The notes under the pieces: generated by a model | The model's database searches: none | Seen by the model: only the letters and a program-made list of their open reading frames with translations | Told to the model about the DNA's origin: nothing | Made by a program: the position numbers and the translations under genes | Part shown: positions 43,138 to 53,067 of the stretch, piece by piece | Layout of the letters: each line of letters starts with the position of its first letter | How positions within the stretch are numbered: position 1 is the first letter of the stretch | Source of the DNA: Qipengyuania pacifica | GTDB taxonomy: Bacteria; Pseudomonadota; Alphaproteobacteria; Sphingomonadales; Sphingomonadaceae | DNA: 64,000 nucleotides | Assembly: GCF_019857205.1 (NCBI RefSeq) | Contig: NZ_JAHWXO010000004.1 | Location: 124,001-188,000, forward strand | Reading direction: 5' to 3'

Positions 43138-46100
43138 ATGGCCAGACCCAATCGCAATGACCTGATTGCCATCATCGCCGTCGCGTGCCTGTTCGCGATG
43201 CTGGCATATCTGGGCATGACGCTGATGCGCGCAAGCGAACGCATCGCGCTGCTGTGGATCCCGAACGCCGTGGTGGCAGCCCTGCTGATCCGCAGCCGGT
43301 CGGACAGCCGTGTCTATTTCATCCTGGCCTGCGCCGCGGCGGATCTGGCGGTGAACCGGATGATCGGGGACGGATGGAGCATTGCCATCGCCCTGTCGGT
43401 GGCGAATGCCGCGGAGATCGCCGTGATCGTATGGGCAGTGCAGACGTGCTGCGGCAAACATCCCGACGTCAACGATATCAGGACGCATGGCTGGTTGCTG
43501 GTATCCGCGCTGAGCGGCGCCGGCGTTTCGGCCACCATTGCCGCGCTGGCATTGTCCGGCGGCGATCCAGCGACGTTCTTCCAGCAATGGGAGAGATGGG
43601 TTCTGGCCGACGGGCTGAGCCTGCTGATCATTCTGCCGCTTGCCCTGATCGGGATCGACGCATGGCGTGAACGCCGTTTGCCGCCCAAGCATAGCCCGGC
43701 CGAATGGGCTTCGATGATTGCGATCGTCATCTGCGGCAGCATCGTCGTCTTCGCCCAGTCGCAATATCCGTTCCTGTTCCTGGCGTGTCCGCTGGTCCTT
43801 TATGCAGCTTTCCGGACCGGGATGAACGGTACGGCCATTGCCGTGCTGATCGTGACCGCAATCGCATCGATTGCCACGTCCCTGGATGCAGGGCCGATCA
43901 CGCTGGTGCGCGGGTCCATCGAAGACAAGCTGTTCGCTTTCCAGATATTCCTCGCCAGCAATTTTGCGATCGGCCTGCCGGTCGCCGCCATGCTGGAAGG
44001 GCGCATCCGCGACCGGGACCTGATCCGCCAGAGCCGGGACGACAAGCAGGAAATCCTCGATCACATCCGCGAAATCATCTTCCGCACGGATGAGAACGGT
44101 CGGTGGACCTCGCTCAACCCCGCATGGGAAGCACTGACGGGCTATACCGTCGAGGAGTCGCTGGGCTGGCCCACCACGAAATTGCTGGTACCCGAGGATT
44201 TCGCAGCGGCAGGTCAGATCTATCCCGCCCTTGTGAGCGGAGAGCTTCGCGAGACGACCCTGACCCAGCGTTTCATCGATAAATGGGGCGCATGCAGACA
44301 TATCGAGGTCAGCATCCGGCGGGCAACCGACGAGCGCGGACGATTTTCCGGGACGATCGGAAATATCCGCGATGTGACCGAGCAGATACGTCAGGAAAAG
44401 GCCCTGTCGGATAGCGAGAAGCGATTCCGCACCCTTGCCGAATCCGCCCCCATCGGGATTTTCCAGGCGAACGGTCAGGGGCAATTGACGTTCATCAATC
44501 CTTCCTGGGCGAACAAGGTCGGTAAAACCGTCGACGAAATGCTTGGGCGTGGATGGGTCGATGCGCTGGCATCGCTCGAGGCGATACAGGCCGACCCGCC
44601 GTTCAGGGGTTTCGAACCTGGCATGGTCCGGCGGCGTACGCTGGAATTTCGGGCGCCGGACGGGTCGAGCCTGTGGATGGATACCTATAATACGGCCGAG
44701 TTCGACGAGAATGGTGCCGTGACAGGTTATTACGGCGCGGCAGTCGATATCACCGAGCAGAAACAGGCGAGCGAAAAGCTGGAGGCCAGCGAAAGCCGCT
44801 TTCAGGCCCTGGCCAATCTGGCACCCGCAGGCATATTCCGCACGGATACCGAAGGCCGCTGCACCTATGTCAACGCGGCGTGGCTGCGTCTTTCCGGGCT
44901 GGGACCCGATGAATGGCAGGGCGACGGCTGGGCCCGTGCAGTACATCCCGAGGATCGCGACAGGGTGCATGCGGAATGGACCGGTGCGGTCGAAAGCCGG
45001 ACGGAATGCCGTCTGGAGTTCCGCTGGCTTCATGGCGACGGGTCGATCGTGTGGGTCGACACCATCGGACGGCCCGAATTCGACCAGGCCGGACAGGTCA
45101 CCGGCTTCATCGGCGTGAACATCGACGTGACCGAGCATCATGAAGCCATCGCCGCCCTGGCCCGGCGAGACGAGCAACTGACCCTGATCACCGAAAACAT
45201 CACCGATGCGGTGGTGCGTCTCAACCTGAAGGGGACCTGCGTTTACGCCTCGCCATCGGCGAGGGATCTGTTCGAACTGCCGCTGAGTGCGCTGATCGGA
45301 TCCAACCTGCTGACCGGATTCCATCCGGACGACGATGCGAGCGTTCATGACGCTTTCGCCGGATTGGCAGATGGCAGCAGGAAACGTGCACTGATCGCGT
45401 TTCGCGCGGCTTCGGTCGACGAGCCCGAGACCTATCGCTGGATGGAAGCCAATTGCGCGCCCGTGCACGATCATCGCAACGGGCGGCCGGTCGAAATCAT
45501 CGCGTCCATCCGCGATGTATCGCATACCAAGAAGCTGGAAGCCGAACTTCGCGCAGCCAGGTTGGCAGCGGAAGATGCCGCCACGGCCAAATCCGCGTTC
45601 CTGGCGAACATGAGCCACGACATTCGCACGCCGATGAACGGCCTGCTTGGCTTCACCGAGCTGCTGAAAAAGACCGATCTGAGCGACCGGCAGACGGATT
45701 ACGTGCGCCTGATCGACGAATCCGGACGCGGCATGATGCAGCTGCTCAACGACATCCTCGACATATCGAAGATCGAGGCCGGGCTGATGCGCGTGGCGCA
45801 GGAACCGGTGGACGTGCGCCACAAGCTGACCGGCGTGGTGCGGCTGATGGAAGCCGTAGCCCGGGAAAAGCAGGTCGCACTGGAACTGGATATTGCCGAC
45901 GACCTTCCGAAATGGGTGGTCGGCGACCGCCTCCGCTTGCGGCAGATCGCGCTCAATCTGGTGGGCAATGCGATAAAGTTCACGGCGCACGGTACGGTCA
46001 GCGTACGCGTCGCGCCAAGTGCATGCGGTACCAGGTTCGAGCTGTCGGTCGCGGACACCGGCATCGGCATCGCGCCCGATCATCTGGAAACCATCTTCCA

Positions 46101-47034
46101 TCAGTTCACGCAGGCCGATGGATCGACCGCCCGCAAATATGGCGGTTCCGGGCTTGGCCTGTCCATCACCAGCCAGCTTGCCGAACTGCTGGATGGCGAG
46201 GTGACGGTGGAAAGCGAAGTGGGCAAAGGCTCCACCTTCCGTGTGACAATGCCGTTGGTGCCATGTGCCGCGCCGCGACACGAAGAGGACGTGCCGGATG
46301 AATGCGAAGACCGTACAGATGCGGCGCATTCCCCCATTCGCCTGCTGATCGCCGAGGACAATTCGATCAATCAGGAGCTTATCGCGGCCATGGTGCGACA
46401 GGCCGGATACGATGCCACCATTGTCGAGGATGGCAGTATTGCCATCGAACGCGTGATCGCAGCGGCGCAGGACGAGAAGCCATACGACCTGGTTCTGATG
46501 GACGTGCAGATGCCGGGAACGGACGGGCTAACTGCAACCCGCGAGTTGCGTAATCGCGGTTATGGCCCGCAGGACCTGCCGATCATCGCGCTGACCGCCA
46601 ATGCCTATCCCGACGATATCGCCCGGTGCCGGGCAGCCGGAATGCAGGCGCATATCGCAAAGCCGTTCTCGTATCGCGACCTCACCAGCAATGTGGAACG
46701 GTTTGCAGACAAGGCGGGGCGGATGGTAGCCGAGCCCGGCGTTTCGATCGATCCCGGCGTCTCGAACACGGCGCGGCTTCGCGATCGCTATATCAAGCGC
46801 AAGAACGACCTGCGCGAACTGATAAGCGCCATCGACGACAGCAATGTCGAAGAGCGCTGGCCCGAACTGGCGAGTGCCCTGCACCAGATTGCAGGCGTGG
46901 CCGCCTATTTCGGTGATGCGCATTTCGGCTCACTGGCGTCGCAAATCGAGCATGAACTGGGCGAGGCGAGCGAAGCGGAAAGCCGCCTGGTGCTCGTCTC
47001 GCGCAGCCTGTCGGTTCTGGACGAAGCGGCCTGA
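43138..47034 (+). CDS. Hybrid histidine kinase: MASE1, multiple PAS, HisKA, HATPase, receiver, Hpt
   Basis: The 1298-aa membrane kinase carries a full phosphorelay in one chain. Residues 1-295 form a MASE1 sensor with about 8-10 membrane helices (IALLWIPNAVVAALLIRS). About four PAS domains follow, including EESLGWPTTKLLVPEDF, KTVDEMLGRGWVDALASLE and PDEWQGDGWARAVHPEDRD. HisKA has His827 in NMSHDIRTPMNGLLG. HATPase has N and G boxes (NLVGNAIKFTAHG, DTGIGI). The receiver has Asp1122 (LVLMDVQMPG), and the C-terminal Hpt-like domain has His1249 in LHQIAGVAAYFG. It is tail-to-tail with a response regulator. Confidence 0.93.
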   Translation: MARPNRNDLIAIIAVACLFAMLAYLGMTLMRASERIALLWIPNAVVAALLIRSRSDSRVYFILACAAADLAVNRMIGDGWSIAIALSVANAAEIAVIVWAVQTCCGKHPDVNDIRTHGWLLVSALSGAGVSATIAALALSGGDPATFFQQWERWVLADGLSLLIILPLALIGIDAWRERRLPPKHSPAEWASMIAIVICGSIVVFAQSQYPFLFLACPLVLYAAFRTGMNGTAIAVLIVTAIASIATSLDAGPITLVRGSIEDKLFAFQIFLASNFAIGLPVAAMLEGRIRDRDLIRQSRDDKQEILDHIREIIFRTDENGRWTSLNPAWEALTGYTVEESLGWPTTKLLVPEDFAAAGQIYPALVSGELRETTLTQRFIDKWGACRHIEVSIRRATDERGRFSGTIGNIRDVTEQIRQEKALSDSEKRFRTLAESAPIGIFQANGQGQLTFINPSWANKVGKTVDEMLGRGWVDALASLEAIQADPPFRGFEPGMVRRRTLEFRAPDGSSLWMDTYNTAEFDENGAVTGYYGAAVDITEQKQASEKLEASESRFQALANLAPAGIFRTDTEGRCTYVNAAWLRLSGLGPDEWQGDGWARAVHPEDRDRVHAEWTGAVESRTECRLEFRWLHGDGSIVWVDTIGRPEFDQAGQVTGFIGVNIDVTEHHEAIAALARRDEQLTLITENITDAVVRLNLKGTCVYASPSARDLFELPLSALIGSNLLTGFHPDDDASVHDAFAGLADGSRKRALIAFRAASVDEPETYRWMEANCAPVHDHRNGRPVEIIASIRDVSHTKKLEAELRAARLAAEDAATAKSAFLANMSHDIRTPMNGLLGFTELLKKTDLSDRQTDYVRLIDESGRGMMQLLNDILDISKIEAGLMRVAQEPVDVRHKLTGVVRLMEAVAREKQVALELDIADDLPKWVVGDRLRLRQIALNLVGNAIKFTAHGTVSVRVAPSACGTRFELSVADTGIGIAPDHLETIFHQFTQADGSTARKYGGSGLGLSITSQLAELLDGEVTVESEVGKGSTFRVTMPLVPCAAPRHEEDVPDECEDRTDAAHSPIRLLIAEDNSINQELIAAMVRQAGYDATIVEDGSIAIERVIAAAQDEKPYDLVLMDVQMPGTDGLTATRELRNRGYGPQDLPIIALTANAYPDDIARCRAAGMQAHIAKPFSYRDLTSNVERFADKAGRMVAEPGVSIDPGVSNTARLRDRYIKRKNDLRELISAIDDSNVEERWPELASALHQIAGVAAYFGDAHFGSLASQIEHELGEASEAESRLVLVSRSLSVLDEAA

Positions 47035-47041
47035 AGATGGG

Positions 47042-47062
47042 GGGGCAGGCCCGCCCTGCCCC
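47042..47062. terminator. Hairpin between the convergent kinase and response regulator genes
   Basis: GGGGCAGG and CCTGCCCC make an 8-bp perfect stem with a 5-nt loop in the 47-bp gap. There is no T-run on either strand, so it would need Rho or act only as an mRNA end. Confidence 0.4.
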
Positions 47063-47081
47063 GGAATATCCTGGAATGGGA

Positions 47082-47498
47082 TCAGATGGCGCGGGCGCCA
47101 GCCGGCCTTTTTTCGAGTGCCTTGCGATCATGTGCTTCGGTCAACAGCACGTCGACCGTTGCGAGGAGTTTCTTCGGATCGAAGGGCTTGCGCATATATT
47201 CGTCGGCCCCGGCATACATGGCGAGGTCTTCATCGGATGCGCTGACGCGCGCGGTGAGCATCAGGGCCGGGATTTCCCAGAGATCATAGTCGATGCGCAT
47301 CTGGCGAACGATCTGGACCCCGGTCATGCTGGGCAGGCTGCAATCGAGGATGACCATGTCCGGGCGCTTGGCCCGGATGACGTCGAGCGCAGCCGCCCCA
47401 TCCTGAACCACACCCACGGCGTGTCCAGCCTGAATGAGAGTGTCCCGCACGATCTCGGCGACGATCTCGTCATCTTCAGCGACGATTATCCTGGGCAT
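47082..47498 (-). CDS. Single-domain response regulator
   Basis: The 138-aa protein is a stand-alone receiver domain without an output domain. Asp9/Asp10 form the acidic pair, Asp52 (MVILDCSLPSM) is phosphorylated, and LTAR and the RKPFDP lysine complete the active site. AGGAG lies 8 nt before ATG 47498; a 12-residue upstream extension of the frame has no receiver pattern. It is convergent with the hybrid kinase and is a plausible phospho-acceptor partner, though no direct link is visible. Confidence 0.9.
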   Translation of the reverse strand: MPRIIVAEDDEIVAEIVRDTLIQAGHAVGVVQDGAAALDVIRAKRPDMVILDCSLPSMTGVQIVRQMRIDYDLWEIPALMLTARVSASDEDLAMYAGADEYMRKPFDPKKLLATVDVLLTEAHDRKALEKRPAGARAI

Positions 47499-47662
47499 GC
47501 AGCATCTCCTTACTTGCGTAAGCGCTAGCAACAATATGGTATAGCAGATGCTTAGACGCCCTACGGGAATACACGTGCAAGCGCGGTAAAGCTGCGCTCA
47601 GCGGACCGGGGCCGGGCGCGAAACGCCTTGAAAACCGGCGCGCATTTTCTATACTCTACGGT

Positions 47663-48262
47663 ATGGAAAAAGTCGCAAGCCGAGGACGTCCCAGAGAATT
47701 CGATACCGAGCTGGCCCTTGGCGCGGCGCTGCGCGTGTTCTGGGCCAAGGGGTACGAGGGCGCTTCGCTTTCCGATCTCACCGACGAAATGGGCATAACG
47801 CGGCCCAGCCTCTATGCCGCTTTCGGCAACAAGGAAGCGCTGTTTCGGCAGGCGCTCGACCTCTACGAACGCGACAAGCTCACCTATATCGGCGATGCGA
47901 TCGAGGCGCCGACGGCGCGCGGCGTTGCCGAGCGCCTGTTGATGGGCTCGGTTGATGCTGCAACCACGGGCGATTGCAAGGGCTGCATGGGCGTGATCGC
48001 CTCGGTGGCCTGCCAGAGCGTGGAGCCTTCGATCAGGGACGATGTGAACGCACGGGCGGAATCCTCCCGGCGGGCGATCATCGCGCGCATGCAGCAGGCG
48101 ATCGACGCCGGCGAATTCCGCGTGGCGACCGAAGCGGAGGCGATCACGCGCTATCTGCTGGCCATCATGCAAGGCATCTCGGTCCAGGCCCAATCGGGTG
48201 CGAGCCGCGAAGAGCTTTTGCAAGTTGCTGATTCTGCGTTACTTTCCTGGCCGTCTGCCTGA
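47663..48262 (+). CDS. TetR/AcrR family regulator of the efflux operon
   Basis: The 199-aa protein has an N-terminal HTH at about 10-55 (GYEGASLSDLTDEMGITRPS, then LYAAFGNKEALFRQALDLY). The C-terminal ligand domain contains GDCKGCMGVIAS (two cysteines) and ends LLQVADSALLSWPSA. It lies upstream of the RND genes on the same strand, the usual position for the local repressor. A dyad ATAC-N6-GTAT (47651-47664) overlaps its own start codon, compatible with autorepression. The inducer is unknown. Confidence 0.9.
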   Translation: MEKVASRGRPREFDTELALGAALRVFWAKGYEGASLSDLTDEMGITRPSLYAAFGNKEALFRQALDLYERDKLTYIGDAIEAPTARGVAERLLMGSVDAATTGDCKGCMGVIASVACQSVEPSIRDDVNARAESSRRAIIARMQQAIDAGEFRVATEAEAITRYLLAIMQGISVQAQSGASREELLQVADSALLSWPSA

Positions 48263-48294
48263 CGGACATCCAAATCTGCGAAAATAATATCGGT

Positions 48295-48349
48295 CGGTAC
48301 AGAAAAATACCTTGACCTGAACGCAGCATTACATACTTATCGGTACAGA
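48295..48349. promoter_or_regulatory. Paired CGGTACAGA repeats upstream of the efflux operon
   Basis: CGGTACAGA occurs at 48295-48303 and again at 48341-48349, in the AT-richer region between TetR and the adaptor gene. The first copy also forms GGTA-N8-TACC (48296-48311). These are candidate TetR operator half-sites or promoter elements; the evidence is only repetition and position. Confidence 0.35.
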
Positions 48350-48426
48350 TTGTTGGTCGGGCCGACTCCCGTCGGTCACGCGTGATGATATGGGCACGCC
48401 CGATCCCGGAATAATTGCGAGTTCAA

Positions 48427-48449
48427 TTTCGAAAGCCGCGCTTTCGAAA
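48427..48449. promoter_or_regulatory. Perfect 9-bp dyad upstream of the adaptor gene
   Basis: TTTCGAAAG (48427-48435) and CTTTCGAAA (48441-48449) flank CCGCG. The dyad ends 38 bp upstream of the adaptor ATG. It could be an operator or a 5'-UTR stem controlling the RND mRNA. Confidence 0.45.
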
Positions 48450-48487
48450 GCGATGTCGTGCGGCATAACAAGATCAGGGAACAGCGT

Positions 48488-49816
48488 ATGTTCGATACCC
48501 CCTTCGACAGGTACCATGACGAAGCAGCGGCAGAGCGCCGCGAGCAGGAGCAGTTCGACGAGCGCGAACAGGACGGCGGCTACGATCCGGCCGAGGTGAC
48601 GGCACGCCAGCCGAAATCGCGGTTGATGCGCGTGTGGATGGGCGTGCTGATCGTCCTTGCCGCGATCACCGCTTGGTGGGTCCTTGGCGGCGGCGCACCT
48701 GCGCCTGCAGCAGCCCCCCTGCCCGTGGTTACCGTCGCGACACCGCTGCAGAAGGAAATCACCGAATGGGACGAATTCGTCGGCCGCTTCGAAGCGAGCC
48801 GCCGCGTGGAGGTCCGCCCGCAGGTGTCGGGGCAGATAACCGCCATCCACTTTACCGACGGCCAGTTCGTCCGGCAGGGTGCGCCGCTGTTCACGATCGA
48901 TGCGCGAACCTATCGCGCCTCGCTGGCGCAGGCGCAGGCACAGGTCGCTCAAGCCACCACGGCGCTTGCCCTCTCGCGCGACAATCTGGCCCGTGCGCAG
49001 CGGCTGGTCGAGGACGACGCGGTTGCCGCCAACGAAATCGACCGGCTGAAAGCGGAGGTGCGCAATAACGAGGCCGGCCTCGCCGCGGCACGTGCGCTGG
49101 TATCGGCCCGCGCACTGGACGTGGGATTCACCACGGTCCGCGCGCCGATATCCGGGCGGATTTCCGATCGCCGGGTCGATGCAGGCAATCTGGTGTCGGG
49201 CAGCGGCGGTTCGCAGGCCACCCTGCTGACGACCATCAACGCCGTCGATCCGGTCTATTTCGAATTCACCGGATCGGAAGCCTTGTTCCTGAAAGCCCAG
49301 CGCGAAGGGCTGGACAAGGGTACGCCCGTGGAAATCCGCCTGCAGGACGAAACCGAATATACCTGGCACGGCAAGCTAGATTTCACCGACAACGGGCTCG
49401 ACGATGAATCGGGTACGATCCGCGCGCGCGCACTGGTCGACAATCCCGACGGATTCCTGACGCCCGGCCTGTTCGGCCAGATGCGGCTGGCCACTGGCGG
49501 CACGCACAAGGCGATGCTGGTTCCAGATACCGCCATCACGACCGACCAGACACGCAAGCTGGTTCTGGTGGTGCAAAACGATGGAAAGGTCGCCGCACGC
49601 TCAGTCGAGCTGGGTCCCCAGATCGGCAATCTGCGGGTGATCGAGAGCGGCCTGAAGCCGACCGAGAAGGTGGTGATCAAGGGCGTCCAGATGGCCATGC
49701 CCGGTCAGCAGGTGTCCGCGCAGCAGGGGACCATTGCCCCCGCCCGTGCCGAGACACGCATGGCCAAATCGCCACCGGCAAAATTCCGCGCTGCGGCTGC
49801 GACCTTCGCCGAATAA
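48488..49816 (+). CDS. RND efflux periplasmic adaptor subunit
   Basis: The 442-aa membrane-fusion protein links the inner-membrane RND pump and outer-membrane channel. An unusual polar, Glu/Arg-rich cytoplasmic N-terminus of about 47 residues precedes one membrane helix (RVWMGVLIVLAAITAWWVLG). The lipoyl/barrel-sandwich region follows (VGRFEASRRVEVRPQVSG; VRAPISGRISDRRVDAGN), then the alpha-hairpin between, a beta-barrel and the membrane-proximal domain (VLVVQNDGKVAARSVELG). The protein is not a lipoprotein. ATG 48488 has AGGGA upstream; a GTG-start version adds 10 residues. Confidence 0.93.
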   Translation: MFDTPFDRYHDEAAAERREQEQFDEREQDGGYDPAEVTARQPKSRLMRVWMGVLIVLAAITAWWVLGGGAPAPAAAPLPVVTVATPLQKEITEWDEFVGRFEASRRVEVRPQVSGQITAIHFTDGQFVRQGAPLFTIDARTYRASLAQAQAQVAQATTALALSRDNLARAQRLVEDDAVAANEIDRLKAEVRNNEAGLAAARALVSARALDVGFTTVRAPISGRISDRRVDAGNLVSGSGGSQATLLTTINAVDPVYFEFTGSEALFLKAQREGLDKGTPVEIRLQDETEYTWHGKLDFTDNGLDDESGTIRARALVDNPDGFLTPGLFGQMRLATGGTHKAMLVPDTAITTDQTRKLVLVVQNDGKVAARSVELGPQIGNLRVIESGLKPTEKVVIKGVQMAMPGQQVSAQQGTIAPARAETRMAKSPPAKFRAAAATFAE

Positions 49817-49867
49817 CCGGCCCGGTTTCCGCCTGACCAATCCGCAATTCACACCCGAGGTGCGTCC

Positions 49868-52800
49868 ATGCGACTGTCACGTTTCTTCATCGATCGACCG
49901 ATCTTCGCCAGCGTGCTGGCCGTCCTGATCACGCTGGTCGGAGCCATTTCATATTTCTTCCTGCCGATCAGCCAATATCCGGACATCGTCCCGCCAACGG
50001 TGACGGTCACAGCCGTCTATCCCGGCGCATCGGCGGAAACGGTTGCCGATACGGTCGCCAATCCGATCGAGCAGGAAATCAACGGCGTCGATGGGATGCT
50101 GTACCAGTCCAGCGAATCCACGGGCGATGGACGCATGACGATTACCGTCACCTTCGCGCCCGGAACCGATCTGGATGATGCGCAGGTGCTGGTTCAGAAC
50201 CGCGTCGCCATTGCCGAGGCCCGGCTACCCGAAGAAGTTCAGCGGCTCGGCATCGTGACCCGCAAGACGACGCCCGACTTCCTCATGGTGGTCAATCTGG
50301 TGTCGCCGGACGGGTCGCTCGATCGCGAATATATCTCGAACTACGCCCAGACGCGGATCAAGGATCAGCTCGCCCGGCTCGAAGGGGTCGGCGATGTGCA
50401 ATTGTTCGGCCAGCGCGAACTGGCGATGCGCGTCTGGATTGACCCGGGCCGCGCCGCCGCCCGCGGACTGACCGGCAGCGACATCGTGCGCGCACTGCGG
50501 GCGCAGAACGTGCAGGTCGCAGCCGGCACGCTGGGGCAGCAGCCAAGCCCTGAAAGCGCCTTTCAGCTCAACGTTGAAACGCAAGGCCGCTTCACCGATC
50601 CATCGCAGTTCGGTCAGGTCGTCATCCGCACGGATGCGCAAGGACGCCAGATCCGCGTCAGCGATGTCGCCCGCGTCGAAATCGGCGCGACCGACTATGC
50701 CACGTCGGCCTATCTGAACGACATGGATTCGGTCATCTTGCCCGTATTCCAGAAGCCGGGTTCCAACGCTTTGGAGGCGGCCGAGGGGGTCAAGGAAACG
50801 ATGACCCGCCTTTCGGAATCCTTCCCGCAGGGGATGGAATACCGCATTGTCTACAATCCCACCGAGTTCATATCGCAGAGCATCGACGCCGTCCTGCACA
50901 CATTGCTGGAAGCGATCGTGCTGGTAGTCCTGGTGATTGTGGTGTTCCTGCAGAAGGCCCGCGCATCGATCATTCCGGTGCTGGCGATACCGATATCGCT
51001 GGTGGGGACTTTCGCCGTGCTCGCCATGCTGGGCTATTCGCTCAACAATCTGTCGCTTTTCGGACTGGTGCTCGCGATCGGAATTGTCGTCGACGATGCC
51101 ATCGTCGTGGTCGAGAATGTCGAGCGCAATCTGGAACAGGGGTATTCCCCTCTCGAAGCGGCACGCCGATCCATGGACGAGGTCGGGACCGCCCTGATCG
51201 CCATCGTCCTGGTGCTGTGCGCCGTGTTCGTCCCCACCCTGTTCATGGGCGGATTGTCGGGCGAATTCTACAAGCAGTTCGCGGTTACGATTTCGGCTGC
51301 GACGGCCATTTCCCTGTTCGTGTCGCTGACCCTCTCGCCTGCCCTTTCGGCCCTGCTGTTGCGTCCACATGAAGATCTGCCCGCCGATGCACCGCGCTGG
51401 CGGCAGGGGCTGGACCGTGCCGGACAGCGGTTCAACAATGCATTCGAACGGTTCAGCGACTGGTACGCCCGGCTGACGGCACGTCTGGTCGCCATGCCCC
51501 GCAGGATGATGGCGGCCTATGCGCTGCTGATTGGCCTTACCGCCCTAACGCTCAGCGCAACGCCCACCGGCTTCATTCCGCAGCAGGATCAGGGCTATTT
51601 CGTGTCCGTCATCCAGCTCCCGCCTGGGTCGTCGACCACGCGAACAGATGCCGTGATGAAGCAGGTGGCCGAGCGCGTCCTGCCGATCGAAGGCATCAAG
51701 GGCACCGTCATGCTGTCGGGCTTCGACGGTACGACGCAAACACAGTCCGCAAGTTCGGCGGCGGCCTATTGGGTGCTCGACGAATTCGAGAACCGCAAGG
51801 GTAGCGGCAAATCGATCGACGAGCTTATCGCTGCAGCACAAGCCGCCACTGCCGGCATCAACGAAGCACGCCTGATGATCGTCAAACCGCCCGTAATCCA
51901 GGGGATCGGTTCGGCGGGGGGCTTTCGCATGATGCTGAAAGCGGATTCCGGCCAGGACTATCGCGACATGCAGCAGGTCGCCAATGAGGTCATTGCCAAG
52001 GCGAATGGTCAGGAAGGTCTGGCCGGTGTCTATACATTCTTCGACACGGGCACGCCCCGCGTGAAGACCGATATCGACCGCGACAAGGCCCAGATGCTGG
52101 GCGTGGCCCCGGCAGACATTTTCGATACGCTTTCGGTCTATCTCGGCAGCGCCTTCGTCAACGATTTCAACCTGCTGGGCCGCACCTACCGAGTGACCGC
52201 ACAGGCGGAGGCGGACTATCGCGACGATGTGAGCGACATTGCCGGGCTCCATGCCCGCTCGGCCAATGGATCGATGGTTCCGCTCGGCTCGCTTGCGACG
52301 TTTACGGACACCACCGGGCCGTACCGCGTATCGCGCTACAACCTCGCCCCTGCCGTGGCCATCGATGGCGATACGGCGCCGGGCGGATCGACCGGTCATT
52401 CGCTGATGACCATGGAAAAGGTCGCGTCGACGACGGTTCCGCAAGGCTATTCGACCGAATGGACGGGCATTGCATATCAGCAGGCCACCACCGGCAATAC
52501 GGCGGCCTATGTCTTCGGACTGGCGGTCCTGCTCGTCTTCCTGGTGCTGGCCGCACAGTACGAGAGCCTGATCATGCCACTGTCGATCATCCTGATCGTG
52601 CCGATGTGTCTGCTGGCGGCAATGGCCGGGGTGAACCTGATGGGCATGGACAACAATGTGCTCACGCAGATCGGCCTTGTCGTCCTGATCGCCCTGTCCG
52701 CGAAGAACGCCATCCTGATCGTTGAATTCGCTCGCCAGGGTGAGAAGCTGCACGGCCTTTCTCCCGCGGCTGCCGCAGTGGAAGCGGCGCGCACCCGCCT

Positions 52801-53056
52801 GCGGCCGATCCTGATGACCAGCTTCGCTTTCATCCTGGGATCCGTCCCGCTGGTAATCGCCACCGGAGCCGGGGCGGAACTGCGCCAGGCGCTGGGTACG
52901 GCGGTATGTTTCGGCATGCTCGGCGTCACCGGGTTCGGACTGATTTTCACTCCCACTTTCTATGTGGTCTGCCGCGTATTGGGCGACCGCGTGGCCGAGC
53001 TTCGCAGCCGCTGGAGCCGAAAGGCACCCGGCCTGACCGTGCAGCCAGCCGAATAG
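49868..53056 (+). CDS. RND multidrug efflux transporter (AcrB/HAE1 family)
   Basis: This is a proton-driven inner-membrane pump of the hydrophobic/amphiphilic efflux (HAE-1) subfamily, 1062 aa with 12 membrane helices and two large periplasmic loops. It begins MRLSRFFIDRPIFASVLAV. The proton-relay aspartates are Asp409-Asp410 (IVVDDAIVVVENVER), and the paired lysine is Lys946 (LIALSAKNAILIVEFA). The family signature YPGASAETVADTVANPIEQ lies near 60. It is 51 bp after the adaptor and 11 bp before the outer-membrane factor, in one operon. Confidence 0.96.
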   Translation: MRLSRFFIDRPIFASVLAVLITLVGAISYFFLPISQYPDIVPPTVTVTAVYPGASAETVADTVANPIEQEINGVDGMLYQSSESTGDGRMTITVTFAPGTDLDDAQVLVQNRVAIAEARLPEEVQRLGIVTRKTTPDFLMVVNLVSPDGSLDREYISNYAQTRIKDQLARLEGVGDVQLFGQRELAMRVWIDPGRAAARGLTGSDIVRALRAQNVQVAAGTLGQQPSPESAFQLNVETQGRFTDPSQFGQVVIRTDAQGRQIRVSDVARVEIGATDYATSAYLNDMDSVILPVFQKPGSNALEAAEGVKETMTRLSESFPQGMEYRIVYNPTEFISQSIDAVLHTLLEAIVLVVLVIVVFLQKARASIIPVLAIPISLVGTFAVLAMLGYSLNNLSLFGLVLAIGIVVDDAIVVVENVERNLEQGYSPLEAARRSMDEVGTALIAIVLVLCAVFVPTLFMGGLSGEFYKQFAVTISAATAISLFVSLTLSPALSALLLRPHEDLPADAPRWRQGLDRAGQRFNNAFERFSDWYARLTARLVAMPRRMMAAYALLIGLTALTLSATPTGFIPQQDQGYFVSVIQLPPGSSTTRTDAVMKQVAERVLPIEGIKGTVMLSGFDGTTQTQSASSAAAYWVLDEFENRKGSGKSIDELIAAAQAATAGINEARLMIVKPPVIQGIGSAGGFRMMLKADSGQDYRDMQQVANEVIAKANGQEGLAGVYTFFDTGTPRVKTDIDRDKAQMLGVAPADIFDTLSVYLGSAFVNDFNLLGRTYRVTAQAEADYRDDVSDIAGLHARSANGSMVPLGSLATFTDTTGPYRVSRYNLAPAVAIDGDTAPGGSTGHSLMTMEKVASTTVPQGYSTEWTGIAYQQATTGNTAAYVFGLAVLLVFLVLAAQYESLIMPLSIILIVPMCLLAAMAGVNLMGMDNNVLTQIGLVVLIALSAKNAILIVEFARQGEKLHGLSPAAAAVEAARTRLRPILMTSFAFILGSVPLVIATGAGAELRQALGTAVCFGMLGVTGFGLIFTPTFYVVCRVLGDRVAELRSRWSRKAPGLTVQPAE

Positions 53057-53067
53057 GACATTTCATC

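Noticed and set aside
41248..46329. A 1693-codon open frame on the minus strand covering the permease and kinase genes
   Set aside because: It overlaps GH97 on the same strand in another frame and lies opposite well-supported permease and kinase domains. Its translation is rich in Arg/Gln/His/Asp without any family pattern, as expected of an antisense frame in GC-rich DNA.
52906..53067. 54-codon upstream extension of the outer-membrane factor frame
   Set aside because: It lies inside the pump gene in another frame; the signal peptide and lipobox start at ATG 53068.
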